From NCBI GenBank assembly GCA_029252405.1, contig JAQXBM010000021.1:1-64000 (forward strand): 64,000 nucleotides of DNA, read 5' to 3'. The translations under genes were made by a program, and so were the position numbers. Shown here in pieces: positions 38,240 to 47,322 of this stretch (position 1 is the stretch's first letter; each line of letters starts with the position of its first letter). The notes under the pieces were generated by a model. It was not told the DNA's origin, searched no databases, and saw only the letters and a list, made by a program, of their open reading frames with translations. This DNA comes from Crocinitomicaceae bacterium (GTDB taxonomy: Bacteria > Bacteroidota > Bacteroidia > Flavobacteriales_D > Crocinitomicaceae).

Positions 38240-38275
38240 AACGCCTTTTGATTTCGATCGAGGGGCGTTTTTTGT
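38240..38275 (+). terminator. Terminator after the beta-barrel gene
   Basis: AACGCC (38240-38245) pairs with GGCGTT (38264-38269) and is followed by a run of T on the plus strand. Confidence 0.75.
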
Positions 38276-38363
38276 TGCTAGATTGACGATTTTTAAATGT
38301 AAATTTATGTAAAGATTGAAAGGAACATTTCAATTTTTCTACGATTCGAAATAGCTTTACAGT

Positions 38364-38443
38364 ATGAGTACAACTTGGTCTAAATTCTGTTTACTTGTCC
38401 TTTTCGCAACTTTCGGTTCTGTGTCTATGAGCAGCTCAAAATG
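38364..38443 (+). other. Signal-peptide coding segment displaced by a frameshift from the regulator below
   Basis: From the ATG at 38364 the frame reads MSTTWSKFCLLVLFATFGSV, then MSSSK and a stop at 38442, a clear signal peptide that ends abruptly. In the next frame, right after, the DNA reads AAQNDKEHVEVALRTIGHQ and continues without a stop into the winged-helix regulator. A single extra base, for instance in the AAAA run near 38438, would account for this. Either a true mutation, a recoding site or a sequencing error. Confidence 0.6.
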
Positions 38444-38520
38444 ATAAGGAACACGTCGAGGTTGCGCTGAGAACGATTGGGCATCAATTCCTGCTGCAAG
38501 CAAATGATGGCAAGTCACTT

Positions 38521-39270
38521 GTGCTTCCGATTAAGCAGGAAAACGATAAGTTCAGAATCAGTTTTGCTTCAAATTTTACATTTCAGCCAGGAGCTTTAAT
38601 GACATCCGTTGACAGTGTTTTTGAGATTGCTAACATTCGCGATTCGTACAGATTGGAGGTGGAAGATGGTGATCTGAATGAAGTGGTTTATAGTTACGAG
38701 TCCACACCAGTTGACAGTAGTAGTTTAGTGACCTGTGTGGCTCGAGAATATCCCGAAGCGAATTACAGTGTCCTCTCAACCTTATTGGATGATCAGGGCC
38801 AACCAATTGCCTTCACCCGTGAATCAGAAAAAACAGATAAGAACAGCGTAGCACAGAAGAAAAGCAGTTCAGACGGGCTTTTGTCCATCCTGATTTCGGT
38901 CGCGATCTTAGTGGTAATCGGCATTTATTTCTGGAGAATCAAAAATAGAAGCAAAGACAATTCAAATACTATTCGCATTGGGAAATACCGATTTGATCAG
39001 CGCAACATGAAGCTCCTATTCAAAAAGGAAAGCATTGATTTAACGAGTAAAGAAACTGATTTGTTGACCTTGCTTCATTCCTCCATCGATGAGACAATCG
39101 CGCGCGAGAAAATCCTCCAAGTTGTTTGGGGAGATGAAGGTGATTATGTCGGTCGTACTTTGGATGTATTCATCTCAAAATTGCGCAAGAAGTTTTCAGA
39201 AGACACGAATGTGAAAATTGTGAATGTGCGTGGTGTTGGGTACAATTTGATGTTGAGCGAGATCACTTAA
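38521..39270 (+). CDS. Membrane-anchored winged-helix transcriptional regulator, N-terminus frameshifted
   Basis: 249 residues from a GTG at 38521, but homology-like sequence (VALRTIGHQFLLQANDGKS) extends in frame up to about 38431, and a signal peptide sits one frame away at 38364. Order: periplasmic region to residue 120, transmembrane helix LLSILISVAILVVIGIYF (about 121-140), then an OmpR/PhoB-type winged helix (IRIGKYRFDQRNMKLLF, LTSKETDLLTLL, VRGVGYNLML). Such one-component regulators in Bacteroidota sense the envelope. It ends two bases from a converging histidine kinase gene. Whether this copy is functional depends on the frameshift. Confidence 0.85.
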   Translation: MLPIKQENDKFRISFASNFTFQPGALMTSVDSVFEIANIRDSYRLEVEDGDLNEVVYSYESTPVDSSSLVTCVAREYPEANYSVLSTLLDDQGQPIAFTRESEKTDKNSVAQKKSSSDGLLSILISVAILVVIGIYFWRIKNRSKDNSNTIRIGKYRFDQRNMKLLFKKESIDLTSKETDLLTLLHSSIDETIAREKILQVVWGDEGDYVGRTLDVFISKLRKKFSEDTNVKIVNVRGVGYNLMLSEIT

Positions 39271-39272
39271 TA

Positions 39273-40829
39273 TCAACTATCCGCAGGAATAGAAATTCGA
39301 AACGTCGTTCCCTTTCCAATCTGAGATTCCAACACAAACACCTTTCCTTTGTGGTATTCTTTCACAATTCGTTTCACCAAAGAAAGCCCCAATCCCCAAC
39401 CGCGTTTTTTCGTGGAGAAACCTGGCGAGAAAATCGTTTTAAATTGATTGGATGGAATTCCTTTTCCAGAATCCTTAATATCGATGTGCACCCATTCTGG
39501 CGAACCCTGCAGTGAGACATGCAATTTCCCTTCAGCTTCCATTGCGTCAACAGCATTTTTACAGATGTTTTCAATCACCCATTCGATCAAAGATGCATTG
39601 TGTTTCGCATTGATCGCGATATCTGGTAACTCAACAGTGAATTCAACCTTATCAGAAATACGCGGACGCAAATACGTCGTAATGTTTCGAACCGTGTCAC
39701 TCATGTCGATGCTATCGAGCTTCGCTCCAGATCCAATTTTGGAAAAACGATCCGTCACTTTTTCAAGTCGAACGATGTCTTTGTGCATTTCCGTAGTCGC
39801 CATTTCATCCGCTCCTTGCGCTTCGAGTAGCTGAATCCATGCCATCAATGAAGAAAGTGGCGTCCCCAATTGATGAGCTGTTTCCTTGGCCATTCCAGCC
39901 CAAACTTGATTTTGCTCTGCTTTTCGATAGGTACTAAAAATCAAATATCCGATAAAGGCGAACAGCCCAATTACAATGAATTGGATGTACGGGAAATATT
40001 GAAGCTGTTTCAACTCAGGGCTGTTTCCGTAGTAAAGAAAATTCTTTTCTCCATTGTTGAAATCAATCGTAATCGGAGGGTTTTGAGATTTTAAATCGTC
40101 TATTTGTGAGGTGCTGTTTTCGGCATCAAACTGCTCAATGTTTGTTCCGATCACTTCTTCAGTTTTCGAATCAACCAGTAGTACGGGAACAAGTCCTTTA
40201 TTGTTGATCAAATCGCTATTGAATGCCTGAATCAATGAATCGCGTTCGTTCTCTAATCGGACAAGTTCTTTCGAATCAGTGTAGGCGTAGGTCATGAAAA
40301 GTCCTTCGTAAATCTCAATGCGGAAGGGTGGATTTTCCTTCTCCCATTCATCGGCCAAAACGACCAGGGAATCGTCGAAAATCTCGAACAATTTTGCCTT
40401 GCTCGCATCTGGATAAATCGCGCGAATGTCCGTGGTGTCGAATCCTAAATTTCGGCTTCCAGAAACGAAGCGTTCGTCGTCTAATACGATGACAGGAATG
40501 TCCTTATTCTGGCCAATAATTCGAAGAGGGAAATCGTAATTCTGTGAACCATCCAAACTCGTAGCAGCCGATACTTCTTTCGTTGCATCAATCCACAATT
40601 GCATTTTTTCACGCTCTTTCTCGCGCAATTCGGAAAAGGTGTTGTTGGTCAATTTCACCAACTCAATTCGCTTCTTGATTGTTCCAGCCCATTGCGTGGC
40701 TTTCGCTTTTTCGCGCTGAGCAACCTTGGATACGATCCTATTCGACACAAAAAGAGAAGCTCCAACTACGAGAAGCGCGAAAATCAACAAGGCGATTTTC
40801 CATTTTTGTTTGTTGGAGTATAAATTCAT
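39273..40829 (-). CDS. Two-transmembrane sensor histidine kinase
   Basis: 518 residues. Transmembrane segments at about 10-30 and 281-300 bracket a 250-residue extracellular sensor region. The phospho-accepting His319 lies in KETAHQLGTPLSSL; N box ENICKNAVDAM; G boxes DSGKGIPSNQF and WGLGLSLVKRI. There is no adjacent response regulator on the same strand; the tail-to-tail winged-helix protein is a membrane regulator without a receiver domain, so the partner is unknown. It follows a GT4 gene by 33 bases. Confidence 0.9.
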   Translation of the reverse strand: MNLYSNKQKWKIALLIFALLVVGASLFVSNRIVSKVAQREKAKATQWAGTIKKRIELVKLTNNTFSELREKEREKMQLWIDATKEVSAATSLDGSQNYDFPLRIIGQNKDIPVIVLDDERFVSGSRNLGFDTTDIRAIYPDASKAKLFEIFDDSLVVLADEWEKENPPFRIEIYEGLFMTYAYTDSKELVRLENERDSLIQAFNSDLINNKGLVPVLLVDSKTEEVIGTNIEQFDAENSTSQIDDLKSQNPPITIDFNNGEKNFLYYGNSPELKQLQYFPYIQFIVIGLFAFIGYLIFSTYRKAEQNQVWAGMAKETAHQLGTPLSSLMAWIQLLEAQGADEMATTEMHKDIVRLEKVTDRFSKIGSGAKLDSIDMSDTVRNITTYLRPRISDKVEFTVELPDIAINAKHNASLIEWVIENICKNAVDAMEAEGKLHVSLQGSPEWVHIDIKDSGKGIPSNQFKTIFSPGFSTKKRGWGLGLSLVKRIVKEYHKGKVFVLESQIGKGTTFRISIPADS

Positions 40830-40862
40830 TCGGTCAACTAAGTTAACGAGAATTAATAAGAA

Positions 40863-41969
40863 TTAGTGTCTCACTTCTAACCCTAATGCGGCTTCTACTT
40901 TTGCGCACACTTCGCGATGATCATTTTGCCCGACCAACGCTCTCAGTTTTTCGGGATTTCGTTTCGGAGTAGACGCCATGATTTCATCAATTTTAGCCGC
41001 TAGATCATCCGAATTCATCGATTCAAAAAGAATGCCCCCTTCGCTTGAATTCATTATTTCTGGAGTACCACCTGCGTTGCTTCCCAATACGGGAGTTTCA
41101 GACGCCAAGGATTCAATGGTCACCATGCCCACCGTTTCGGATTCGCTTGCCATCACCATCCAATCAATGCTGCGGTAGAAATGCGAAATGTTGGATCCGT
41201 AGGGACGAAAAATCACTCGATCTTTCAATCCATTTTCTTCAATAAATTGAAACAGAGATTTTTCATATGCTGAGCCTTCATTCTGAGTGGTTTCTCCCAT
41301 GAACAACAGGGAGAAGTTCGAATGCTTCGATTTTTGCATCGTCTCCAATAAAACCAATTGACCTTTCTTCGGATCAAACCGACCAGCCATTCCAAGAATG
41401 ATTCGGTCTTTTGGCAAGTTGAGTTCGTGTCTAGAGATGTCTTTTGATGGTGGGTTTTTGAACTCATCCAATCGAATTCCAGAGGGAATAACCACCAAGT
41501 CATTTCTAAAATGCGTTTGATTTTCGACTTGTTTTTTGAGCCAATTTAGAGGGCAGGACCAAACATCGATGTAGCGATAACGGATCGTGTGAAAAATGCT
41601 TTTCTTTTTGATTCCGAGCTGCATTTCCATGAAATAAGAAACGTGCAATTGATCTTTCAAACGGTATTTCAATCCAGCCGCTAAACTCATATCACCGGGC
41701 TTGCGCACAATAAAATGCGAGACCTTTTCGGATTCCAATATTTCTTGCGCTCTTGTTACCGCTTTGAAATCATACCATCTACGATGCGCTTCAACGGATA
41801 AAAAGGGTAATTCAAGTTCGGTGGCTTTTTGGTGAATGGGTGAGTCTTTGAGTCCTAAAATAAGTACCGCATGTCCTCGTTCAGACATCCAAACAGCGTT
41901 CCGAAGGTGATTCATTTCTAATCCACCCCAGCTATTTGAACTACAGAAGTACGCTAACTTGATTCCCAT
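40863..41969 (-). CDS. GT4-family glycosyltransferase
   Basis: 368 residues, GT-B fold. N-terminal AYFCSSNSWGGLEMNHLRNA is the glycine-rich acceptor-side loop; LGMAGRFDPKKGQ opens the donor domain near 190; the E-x7-E motif is in ESETVGMVTIESLASETPVLGSN. It likely transfers a sugar from a nucleotide-sugar donor during surface glycan assembly. It is followed by the histidine kinase in the same direction; a regulatory link is not evident. Confidence 0.9.
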   Translation of the reverse strand: MGIKLAYFCSSNSWGGLEMNHLRNAVWMSERGHAVLILGLKDSPIHQKATELELPFLSVEAHRRWYDFKAVTRAQEILESEKVSHFIVRKPGDMSLAAGLKYRLKDQLHVSYFMEMQLGIKKKSIFHTIRYRYIDVWSCPLNWLKKQVENQTHFRNDLVVIPSGIRLDEFKNPPSKDISRHELNLPKDRIILGMAGRFDPKKGQLVLLETMQKSKHSNFSLLFMGETTQNEGSAYEKSLFQFIEENGLKDRVIFRPYGSNISHFYRSIDWMVMASESETVGMVTIESLASETPVLGSNAGGTPEIMNSSEGGILFESMNSDDLAAKIDEIMASTPKRNPEKLRALVGQNDHREVCAKVEAALGLEVRH

Positions 41970-42024
41970 TGACCGTAAAATTAATAACCTGAGCGTATTT
42001 TTAGCCCGTCACACTGCTTATTCG

Positions 42025-42032
42025 TAACTTTG
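42025..42032 (+). promoter_or_regulatory. -7 promoter element
   Basis: TAACTTTG is an exact TAnnTTTG match 24 bases before the ATG at 42057; no clear -33 TTG. Confidence 0.45.
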
Positions 42033-42056
42033 CATCGAAACATCAAAATTGAAAAA

Positions 42057-42368
42057 ATGACATCTACGAAAACACGGGCTTTGGCAATTTTTGTAATTAC
42101 GGCGTTCGTTTTGGCTGTTCTCTTTTTCACACTTCCGATAAATATTTTTGATGGAGAGATTCATGTCGTTGAGCCACAGCGAGATTACGTGATTGAGGCT
42201 CCATTGAGCTTGTCGAATTTCATCGGCATTGGTTACGATGAGGTTGATATGCAATACGTTGAGTCATTCAATCTTACAGGGAAAGGTTGGGCGATGGCGG
42301 CTATTTTTATTTTCGGATTTCCGGCACTTTTAGCCTACCGGATTTATCTAAAGTCGGTAAAAGACTGA
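42057..42368 (+). CDS. Small two-helix membrane protein
   Basis: 103 residues from the ATG at 42057, chosen because it follows the -7 element and opens a normal membrane N-terminus (MTSTKTRALAIFVITAFVLAV). The first helix spans about 10-28, the second about 76-93 (MAAIFIFGFPALLAYRIYL), leaving a 45-residue loop outside the membrane. No family recognised. It stands alone between divergent genes. Confidence 0.65.
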   Translation: MTSTKTRALAIFVITAFVLAVLFFTLPINIFDGEIHVVEPQRDYVIEAPLSLSNFIGIGYDEVDMQYVESFNLTGKGWAMAAIFIFGFPALLAYRIYLKSVKD

Positions 42369-42449
42369 AAGTCTGTGTATTTATAATTTTGAGTAACCAA
42401 AAATCTTCCATAAATTTAGTGGAGTCGAACATTTTGACACGCTCTACTT

Positions 42450-44087
42450 ATGAAACTTGCTACATTCCTTACGGGCTTACTTTGCGCGCATGCGCTTTTC
42501 TCTCAGCACAACAATGAGTTTTACAATGACGGAGCGGTCGTAACAGTTCAGGCTGGAGCCGAAGTGTATGTCATGGGTGATTTCCACAATTATCAAGTGT
42601 CAGGGCTTTTACGGAATAATGGATTTATTGAAATTCAAGGGTACGCACTGTCTGATAATTTATTTCAGCAGCGCGGTACAGGAACTGCCTTGTTCATTAA
42701 TAACGATGTCAACGTAGGGCAAACACAATACATCTCTGGAAGTTACGCCGTTCGCGGTGGACAAGCAGCCATTGGAGTAGATGACGGATCTTTTTACAAT
42801 TTGGAACTTTCCAACGATCAAGGAATCGTTTGGTTAAATGGAACGGGGAATATTGCCGATGTTCGAAATTCAGTGGACTTCAATGGACCGAACGCGCCTG
42901 TTGTCAATCGAATTATTACACACGACCCATTAGCAATTCCAGCAAATGGAAGTGGATATTTGGCAACATTTGGATTGATGAACCCTGCCGCAGGTATTGG
43001 AAATCTGATTGACAATACGGTGAGTACAGGCGGGAATATGTCGGGAACTGACAACGGTTATATCCAAGGGAATTTCCGCAGAGCCATTTCACCAGTAGGT
43101 GGAACATACAATTACGTACTCGGTCTTCAGCCAGCGGGAGCAGCAGCTCAACGAGGAATGCAATACATGAATTTGATCTTGGGAGCGAACAATTACGATG
43201 TCATTTCAGGATACTTCCAAACAGGTCTCGATAATACATTTCCTGCTGGAACAGAGTGCAGTGGTTACATCATTGACTATTGGGGCGGAGTTGATCACGG
43301 TCAGTGGGTAATGTCAGATTTCACCGGCGCAGGTGCTGGAACGTTTGAGGTGAGAGTTTGGCCTCAGGATGATAATTTCCCTCCGAAGTCCGTTTGGCTT
43401 GTCACGAAAAACAACACGGTTTTGGGTACAGCGGATGATTGCGGTCCAACACCAATTGGGCTCGATAGAGCAGGATACAACGGAATGGGACAGTTTGGAG
43501 TTGCAGCATCAGAAATTTTACTTCCAGCGGAACTTCTGAATATCTGGGCTGATCCAAATAATGATCATATTGAAGTAGGTTGGACCGTAGGATCAGAATT
43601 GAATCTAGATTTCTACGAAGTACAACGCAGCGAAAACGGGATTGATTTTGAAACAATCGGGATAGTGAATGCTGTTGGCTCAACTCAGACTGAGCAGAAT
43701 TACACTTTCGAGGATTACAACGTCGGTCGAAATCAGGATTACTACTACAGATATCAATCTGTTGATTTCGACATGTACACGGAGTATTCACCCATTGTTA
43801 ATGCCCGATTAATAGGATCTGAAAATTTTGTTGAGAGCATTTTAGTATATCCAAACCCAACCAACGGAAATCTATTTTTAGAGTTAATACTGGAGCTTAA
43901 TTCACTTGTTGAAATGAAAGTTTTGAACAGCGCTGGACAACAGATAGAATCAATTGAACGCGTTGGCTCTGGTGGGAACAATGTATTTGCATTGAACACG
44001 AACGATTGGGCAGCAGGAATATATGTTGTTCAGGTTACTGATCTAAGAACGGGTCAGACTGTATACAGAAAAGTTATTAAAGATTAA
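42450..44087 (+). CDS. T9SS-secreted protein of unknown function
   Basis: 545 residues with signal peptide MKLATFLTGLLCAHALFS. The N-terminal 60-200 region is strand-rich and glycine/asparagine-rich, resembling a beta-solenoid (GAVVTVQAGAEVYVMGDF). Around 360-450 is a fibronectin-like domain (LLNIWADPNNDHIEVGWTVGSE, YYYRYQSVD). The last 80 residues (VYPNPTNGNLFLEL, AGIYVVQVTDLRTGQTVYRKVI) are the Por-type T9SS sorting domain. It lies 11 bases upstream of another secreted protein and is probably in the same operon. Confidence 0.84.
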   Translation: MKLATFLTGLLCAHALFSQHNNEFYNDGAVVTVQAGAEVYVMGDFHNYQVSGLLRNNGFIEIQGYALSDNLFQQRGTGTALFINNDVNVGQTQYISGSYAVRGGQAAIGVDDGSFYNLELSNDQGIVWLNGTGNIADVRNSVDFNGPNAPVVNRIITHDPLAIPANGSGYLATFGLMNPAAGIGNLIDNTVSTGGNMSGTDNGYIQGNFRRAISPVGGTYNYVLGLQPAGAAAQRGMQYMNLILGANNYDVISGYFQTGLDNTFPAGTECSGYIIDYWGGVDHGQWVMSDFTGAGAGTFEVRVWPQDDNFPPKSVWLVTKNNTVLGTADDCGPTPIGLDRAGYNGMGQFGVAASEILLPAELLNIWADPNNDHIEVGWTVGSELNLDFYEVQRSENGIDFETIGIVNAVGSTQTEQNYTFEDYNVGRNQDYYYRYQSVDFDMYTEYSPIVNARLIGSENFVESILVYPNPTNGNLFLELILELNSLVEMKVLNSAGQQIESIERVGSGGNNVFALNTNDWAAGIYVVQVTDLRTGQTVYRKVIKD

Positions 44088-44098
44088 AACGAACTAGG

Positions 44099-45730
44099 AT
44101 GAGAAAATTAGTAGGAACAATTGTTTTTTCAGGATTCATTGCAGGAATGAGTTTTGCTCAGAATGTTGGAATCGCCGAGCCAGCACCAAACAGTAAGTTA
44201 GACGTCGTTCAAACAGAAACTACCGGGAATACCATTGAAGTCACACATGGAATTACCACGAATGGAAGTTCTGCAGCTTGGTTAAAAAATAGCGGGGTAG
44301 GATATGGACTTCACGTTCAAAACTTATTGACAACGAACAATACTGCCGTAGGCAGATTTTTGCAATTAGGAACTGGAGGAACAGCCCATGGACAGCTAAT
44401 TACAATGGATCCAACTACTATTGGTGGAACTACAGGGCAATTTATTGATCAAGGGGGTCTTGGACTCGGATCATATATTGACATGAGTAATGCTGCATCC
44501 GGATCAGCGGGCTATTACGTGAGCCACGATGGAACCGGTGATGGGTTGACAATTTTTCAAAATGGTACAGGAGACGGTATCTACAATGATGTAGCGAACG
44601 GTTTTGGGGTATTTAACGTTCTGAATGCATCCTCAATTGGAACAATTAATTTAATGCTTGCAGGAGGAATAGGAGAAATTATTGACGTGGGAACCTTTGC
44701 TGGTACTGGCGTTTACGTCGTAGCTGTGGATAATCCTTTGGCTCCAACAGCTGGAGGAGACGTTTTCGCTTTCGACGCAGTAGTTCGAACGGCAACTCCT
44801 ACTGGCGCTCTCGTAAATGGGGGAGTGCTAGCAGGAATTCAATCTGGACAAGGTCACGGTGTGCTTGTTACACATTCAGGTATATCGGGTAGAAATGCTG
44901 AGTTTAACATCGTAAATGCAGCCAATACAGATGCCGCAATATTTACCGTCACAACTGGACAAGGTTCGGCAGTACTGGCTCAGAATCAGAACAACGTTAT
45001 CGCTGGAACAATGTACGTGGGAGATTTTGCTTACACAGGAGCAGATGTCACAGATCACGTTGGTGTTTCCGGATACAGTCAACCAGCTGCGGGATGGGGA
45101 ATTGGAGTTCTTGGTCAAGGTGGATGGTACGGTCATTTTTCTCTTGGAAATACAGGTGCCACGGGTGTTAAAACATTCGCTATTGATCATCCAGCCGATC
45201 CTGAAAACAAAGTACTCAAGCATTTCTCTGTTGAGTCCAATGAAGTAGTGAACATGTACCGAGGGATTGTTGTTCTTGATGCAAGCGGGCAAGCGATTGT
45301 TGAGCTCCCGAATTATTTCGATCTCATCAACACAAACTTTAGTTACCAGTTAACCGCAATAGGAACACCACAGCAACCGTATGTTTTAACGGAGATTTCT
45401 GGGAATACATTTGAAGTGGCAGGGGCGCCAAGCACGAAAGTGTCCTGGACAGTTTACGCAAATAGAAATGACAAATACTTGCAACAGCATCCTGAAGAAG
45501 GAGTTGACGTGGTTCAGAAAACAGGAGAGCGCCAAGGAAAGTACTTGAATCCAGAATTATATGGAATGCCTGCGTCTAGTGGAATGTTCCCAAAGACGGA
45601 AGCACAAACAGGATCGCAAATAAGTCCTAATGGTTCTCAAGGAACGACTACACAGCAGATCAGACAGGAAGCGGCAAATACGCAGCCAGCTCAAATGGAA
45701 ACTGGGACAACGGATCCTTCAGAACAGTAG
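44099..45730 (+). CDS. Secreted repetitive protein with tail-fibre-like C-terminal region
   Basis: 543 residues, signal peptide ending AGMSFA. The middle (80-330) is rich in Gly, Thr, Asn and looks like a beta-helix made of short GxG/TGDG-type turns. The segment AIDHPADPENKVLKHFSVES, followed by NMYRGIVVLDASGQAIVELPNYF, is a recognisable element that in other secreted or tail-fibre-like proteins precedes a beta-sandwich (about 365-470). The last 60 residues are polar and low complexity (Gln, Thr, Ser), with no T9SS domain. Probably a surface or released fibre; function unknown. A terminator follows. Confidence 0.78.
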   Translation: MRKLVGTIVFSGFIAGMSFAQNVGIAEPAPNSKLDVVQTETTGNTIEVTHGITTNGSSAAWLKNSGVGYGLHVQNLLTTNNTAVGRFLQLGTGGTAHGQLITMDPTTIGGTTGQFIDQGGLGLGSYIDMSNAASGSAGYYVSHDGTGDGLTIFQNGTGDGIYNDVANGFGVFNVLNASSIGTINLMLAGGIGEIIDVGTFAGTGVYVVAVDNPLAPTAGGDVFAFDAVVRTATPTGALVNGGVLAGIQSGQGHGVLVTHSGISGRNAEFNIVNAANTDAAIFTVTTGQGSAVLAQNQNNVIAGTMYVGDFAYTGADVTDHVGVSGYSQPAAGWGIGVLGQGGWYGHFSLGNTGATGVKTFAIDHPADPENKVLKHFSVESNEVVNMYRGIVVLDASGQAIVELPNYFDLINTNFSYQLTAIGTPQQPYVLTEISGNTFEVAGAPSTKVSWTVYANRNDKYLQQHPEEGVDVVQKTGERQGKYLNPELYGMPASSGMFPKTEAQTGSQISPNGSQGTTTQQIRQEAANTQPAQMETGTTDPSEQ

Positions 45731-45752
45731 TCCTAAATAATATTGATACGAG

Positions 45753-45780
45753 ACCGACTTTGAAAGAAGTCGGTTTTTTT
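45753..45780 (+). terminator. Terminator after the secreted repetitive protein
   Basis: ACCGACTT (45753-45760) and AAGTCGGT (45767-45774) form a tight stem with a 6-base loop, followed by a run of T. Confidence 0.85.
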
Positions 45781-45817
45781 TGTAACGTCGGTTACATGAA
45801 AACGATCAGAAGTAGTG

Positions 45818-45825
45818 TAACTTTG
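45818..45825 (+). promoter_or_regulatory. -7 promoter element for rhodanese gene
   Basis: TAACTTTG is an exact TAnnTTTG match 16 bases before the ATG at 45842; the -33 element is unclear. Confidence 0.45.
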
Positions 45826-45841
45826 ACAAAAAATAGAGAAA

Positions 45842-46138
45842 ATGTTCAAAGGATTATTTAAGAAAACGGATTATGCTCAGCTACTCAAAGATGGCGCTGT
45901 TATTATTGACGTGCGCAATCCAAGTGAGTTCTCAAGCGGAAGTGCAGTAGGATCAGAGAACATCCCTCTCGGGAAATTTTCTGGACGTGTGAAACAAATC
46001 AAATCTTTGGGGGTACCTGTTATTTGTGTGTGCGCTTCTGGTGTAAGATCTGGGTCTGCGAAGGCACAATTGAAGGCTGCAGGTGTGGAAGCATACAACG
46101 GAGGAGCTTGGACAAAAATGATTCCTTATGTCGACTAG
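45842..46138 (+). CDS. Single-domain rhodanese
   Basis: 98-residue sulfurtransferase-fold protein. The active loop is C64-ASGVR with a basic residue typical of thiosulfate:cyanide sulfurtransferases, and IIDVRNPSEF is the usual rhodanese N-terminal motif. Cytoplasmic, no signal. The stop overlaps the next gene by 11 bases, so it is translated with the fatty acid hydroxylase. The natural sulfur donor is unknown. Confidence 0.9.
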   Translation: MFKGLFKKTDYAQLLKDGAVIIDVRNPSEFSSGSAVGSENIPLGKFSGRVKQIKSLGVPVICVCASGVRSGSAKAQLKAAGVEAYNGGAWTKMIPYVD

Positions 46139-47027
46139 TTACGTCGATACCATATTAAATTCTTACGAGCGCGGTTGGGATTACTTCGTGAAAACCGTAA
46201 CACATCCAATTAATCAGGATGGTGTTCTCAATGGTTTTTATGTGCTCATCCTTGCTTCTCTTTTAATTTGGGGATTGGAACTTCTCATTCCATGGAGAAA
46301 AAAACAAAAGACGTTTAGGAAAGACTTTTGGCTCGATGGGTTTTACATGTTCTTCAACTTTTACTTCTTCAATTTACTCCTTTACGGAGCCCTATCGAAT
46401 GTAGTCTTGAGGGCGTTTTATTCGGTCTTATCGCCAATTGGAGTGGAGAAAGGAGCGCATTTAATCGACCTGTCAGGAATGTACTGGGTGTGGGAGCTCA
46501 TAATTTTCTTATTCATTGCTGATTTCGTACAATGGTGTGTTCACAACGCCTTGCATCGAATTCCATTTCTTTGGAAGTTCCATAAGGTTCATCATTCGGT
46601 GAAAGAAATGGGCTTTGCGGCACACTTGCGCTATCACTTTTTGGAGACCTTCGTATACCAAGCGGTAAAGTACATTTCACTTTCCATGATTTTCGGATTT
46701 ACACTGGAAAACGCATTCATTGTATACTCAGGAACGGTGATCATCGGCCACTTGAATCACGCCAATTTGAATTGGGATTACGGTCTGCTGAAATACGTAT
46801 TCAATAATCCTAAAATGCACATTTGGCACCATTCGAAGGAATTGCCAGCGGAGCATCCAAAAGGAATGAATTTCGGAATCTCTCTTAGTTTGTGGGATTA
46901 CCTTTTCCGAACGGCGTATGTTCCGAGTTCGGGTCGCGATATCGAGTTGGGTTTCCCAGATGATGAGCAGTACCCCGATTCATTTATTGGACATGTAGTT
47001 GAGCCATTCAAATCAGAAAAATCATAA
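46128..47027 (+). CDS. Sterol desaturase/fatty acid hydroxylase family membrane protein
   Basis: 299 residues with several membrane helices (about 35-55, 70-90, 118-135). Di-iron histidine motifs: HNALH (139-143), HKVHH (152-156), HLNH and HIWHH (about 235), as in the fatty acid hydroxylase superfamily, which oxidises acyl chains or lipids in the membrane. It overlaps the rhodanese by 11 bases. The substrate is not known in Bacteroidota; carotenoid or fatty-acid hydroxylation are possibilities. Confidence 0.9.
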   Translation: MSTSYVDTILNSYERGWDYFVKTVTHPINQDGVLNGFYVLILASLLIWGLELLIPWRKKQKTFRKDFWLDGFYMFFNFYFFNLLLYGALSNVVLRAFYSVLSPIGVEKGAHLIDLSGMYWVWELIIFLFIADFVQWCVHNALHRIPFLWKFHKVHHSVKEMGFAAHLRYHFLETFVYQAVKYISLSMIFGFTLENAFIVYSGTVIIGHLNHANLNWDYGLLKYVFNNPKMHIWHHSKELPAEHPKGMNFGISLSLWDYLFRTAYVPSSGRDIELGFPDDEQYPDSFIGHVVEPFKSEKS

Positions 47028-47091
47028 GAGGAAGAGGTTAGATGGTGCAGAAGCTTTTCTGTATTTTCTTCCGCAGCAAAATGTTAAGCAT

Positions 47092-47322
47092 ATGAAAAAA
47101 TATTTAGGATTGGCAGTGGCGGGCTCCTTGACTTTGGGCCTAGCTCCGTTTGTTCCACACCCTCACATTTGGAAACAATTGAAGAATCTGTGGTTTGGAA
47201 GAACCATGCTTACGATGGATTGGCTCGATTTGCTCATGCACGGAGCTCCATGGATCGCATTGATTGTTATTTTGATTGGGATGGCCGTTGAGAAGAAACG
47301 CGCTAATGATATGAAAAAGTGA
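47092..47322 (+). CDS. Small membrane protein, 76 residues
   Basis: Starts at the ATG 47092 with a signal-like helix (KKYLGLAVAGSLTLGLAPFV) and a second helix (APWIALIVILIGMAV) near the end; an upstream in-frame ATG lies inside the hydroxylase gene. The loop contains PHPHIWKQLKNLWFG, which is well ordered for such a short protein. No family recognised. It follows the hydroxylase by 64 bases on the same strand and ends where the YfhO-like gene converges. Confidence 0.6.
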   Translation: MKKYLGLAVAGSLTLGLAPFVPHPHIWKQLKNLWFGRTMLTMDWLDLLMHGAPWIALIVILIGMAVEKKRANDMKK

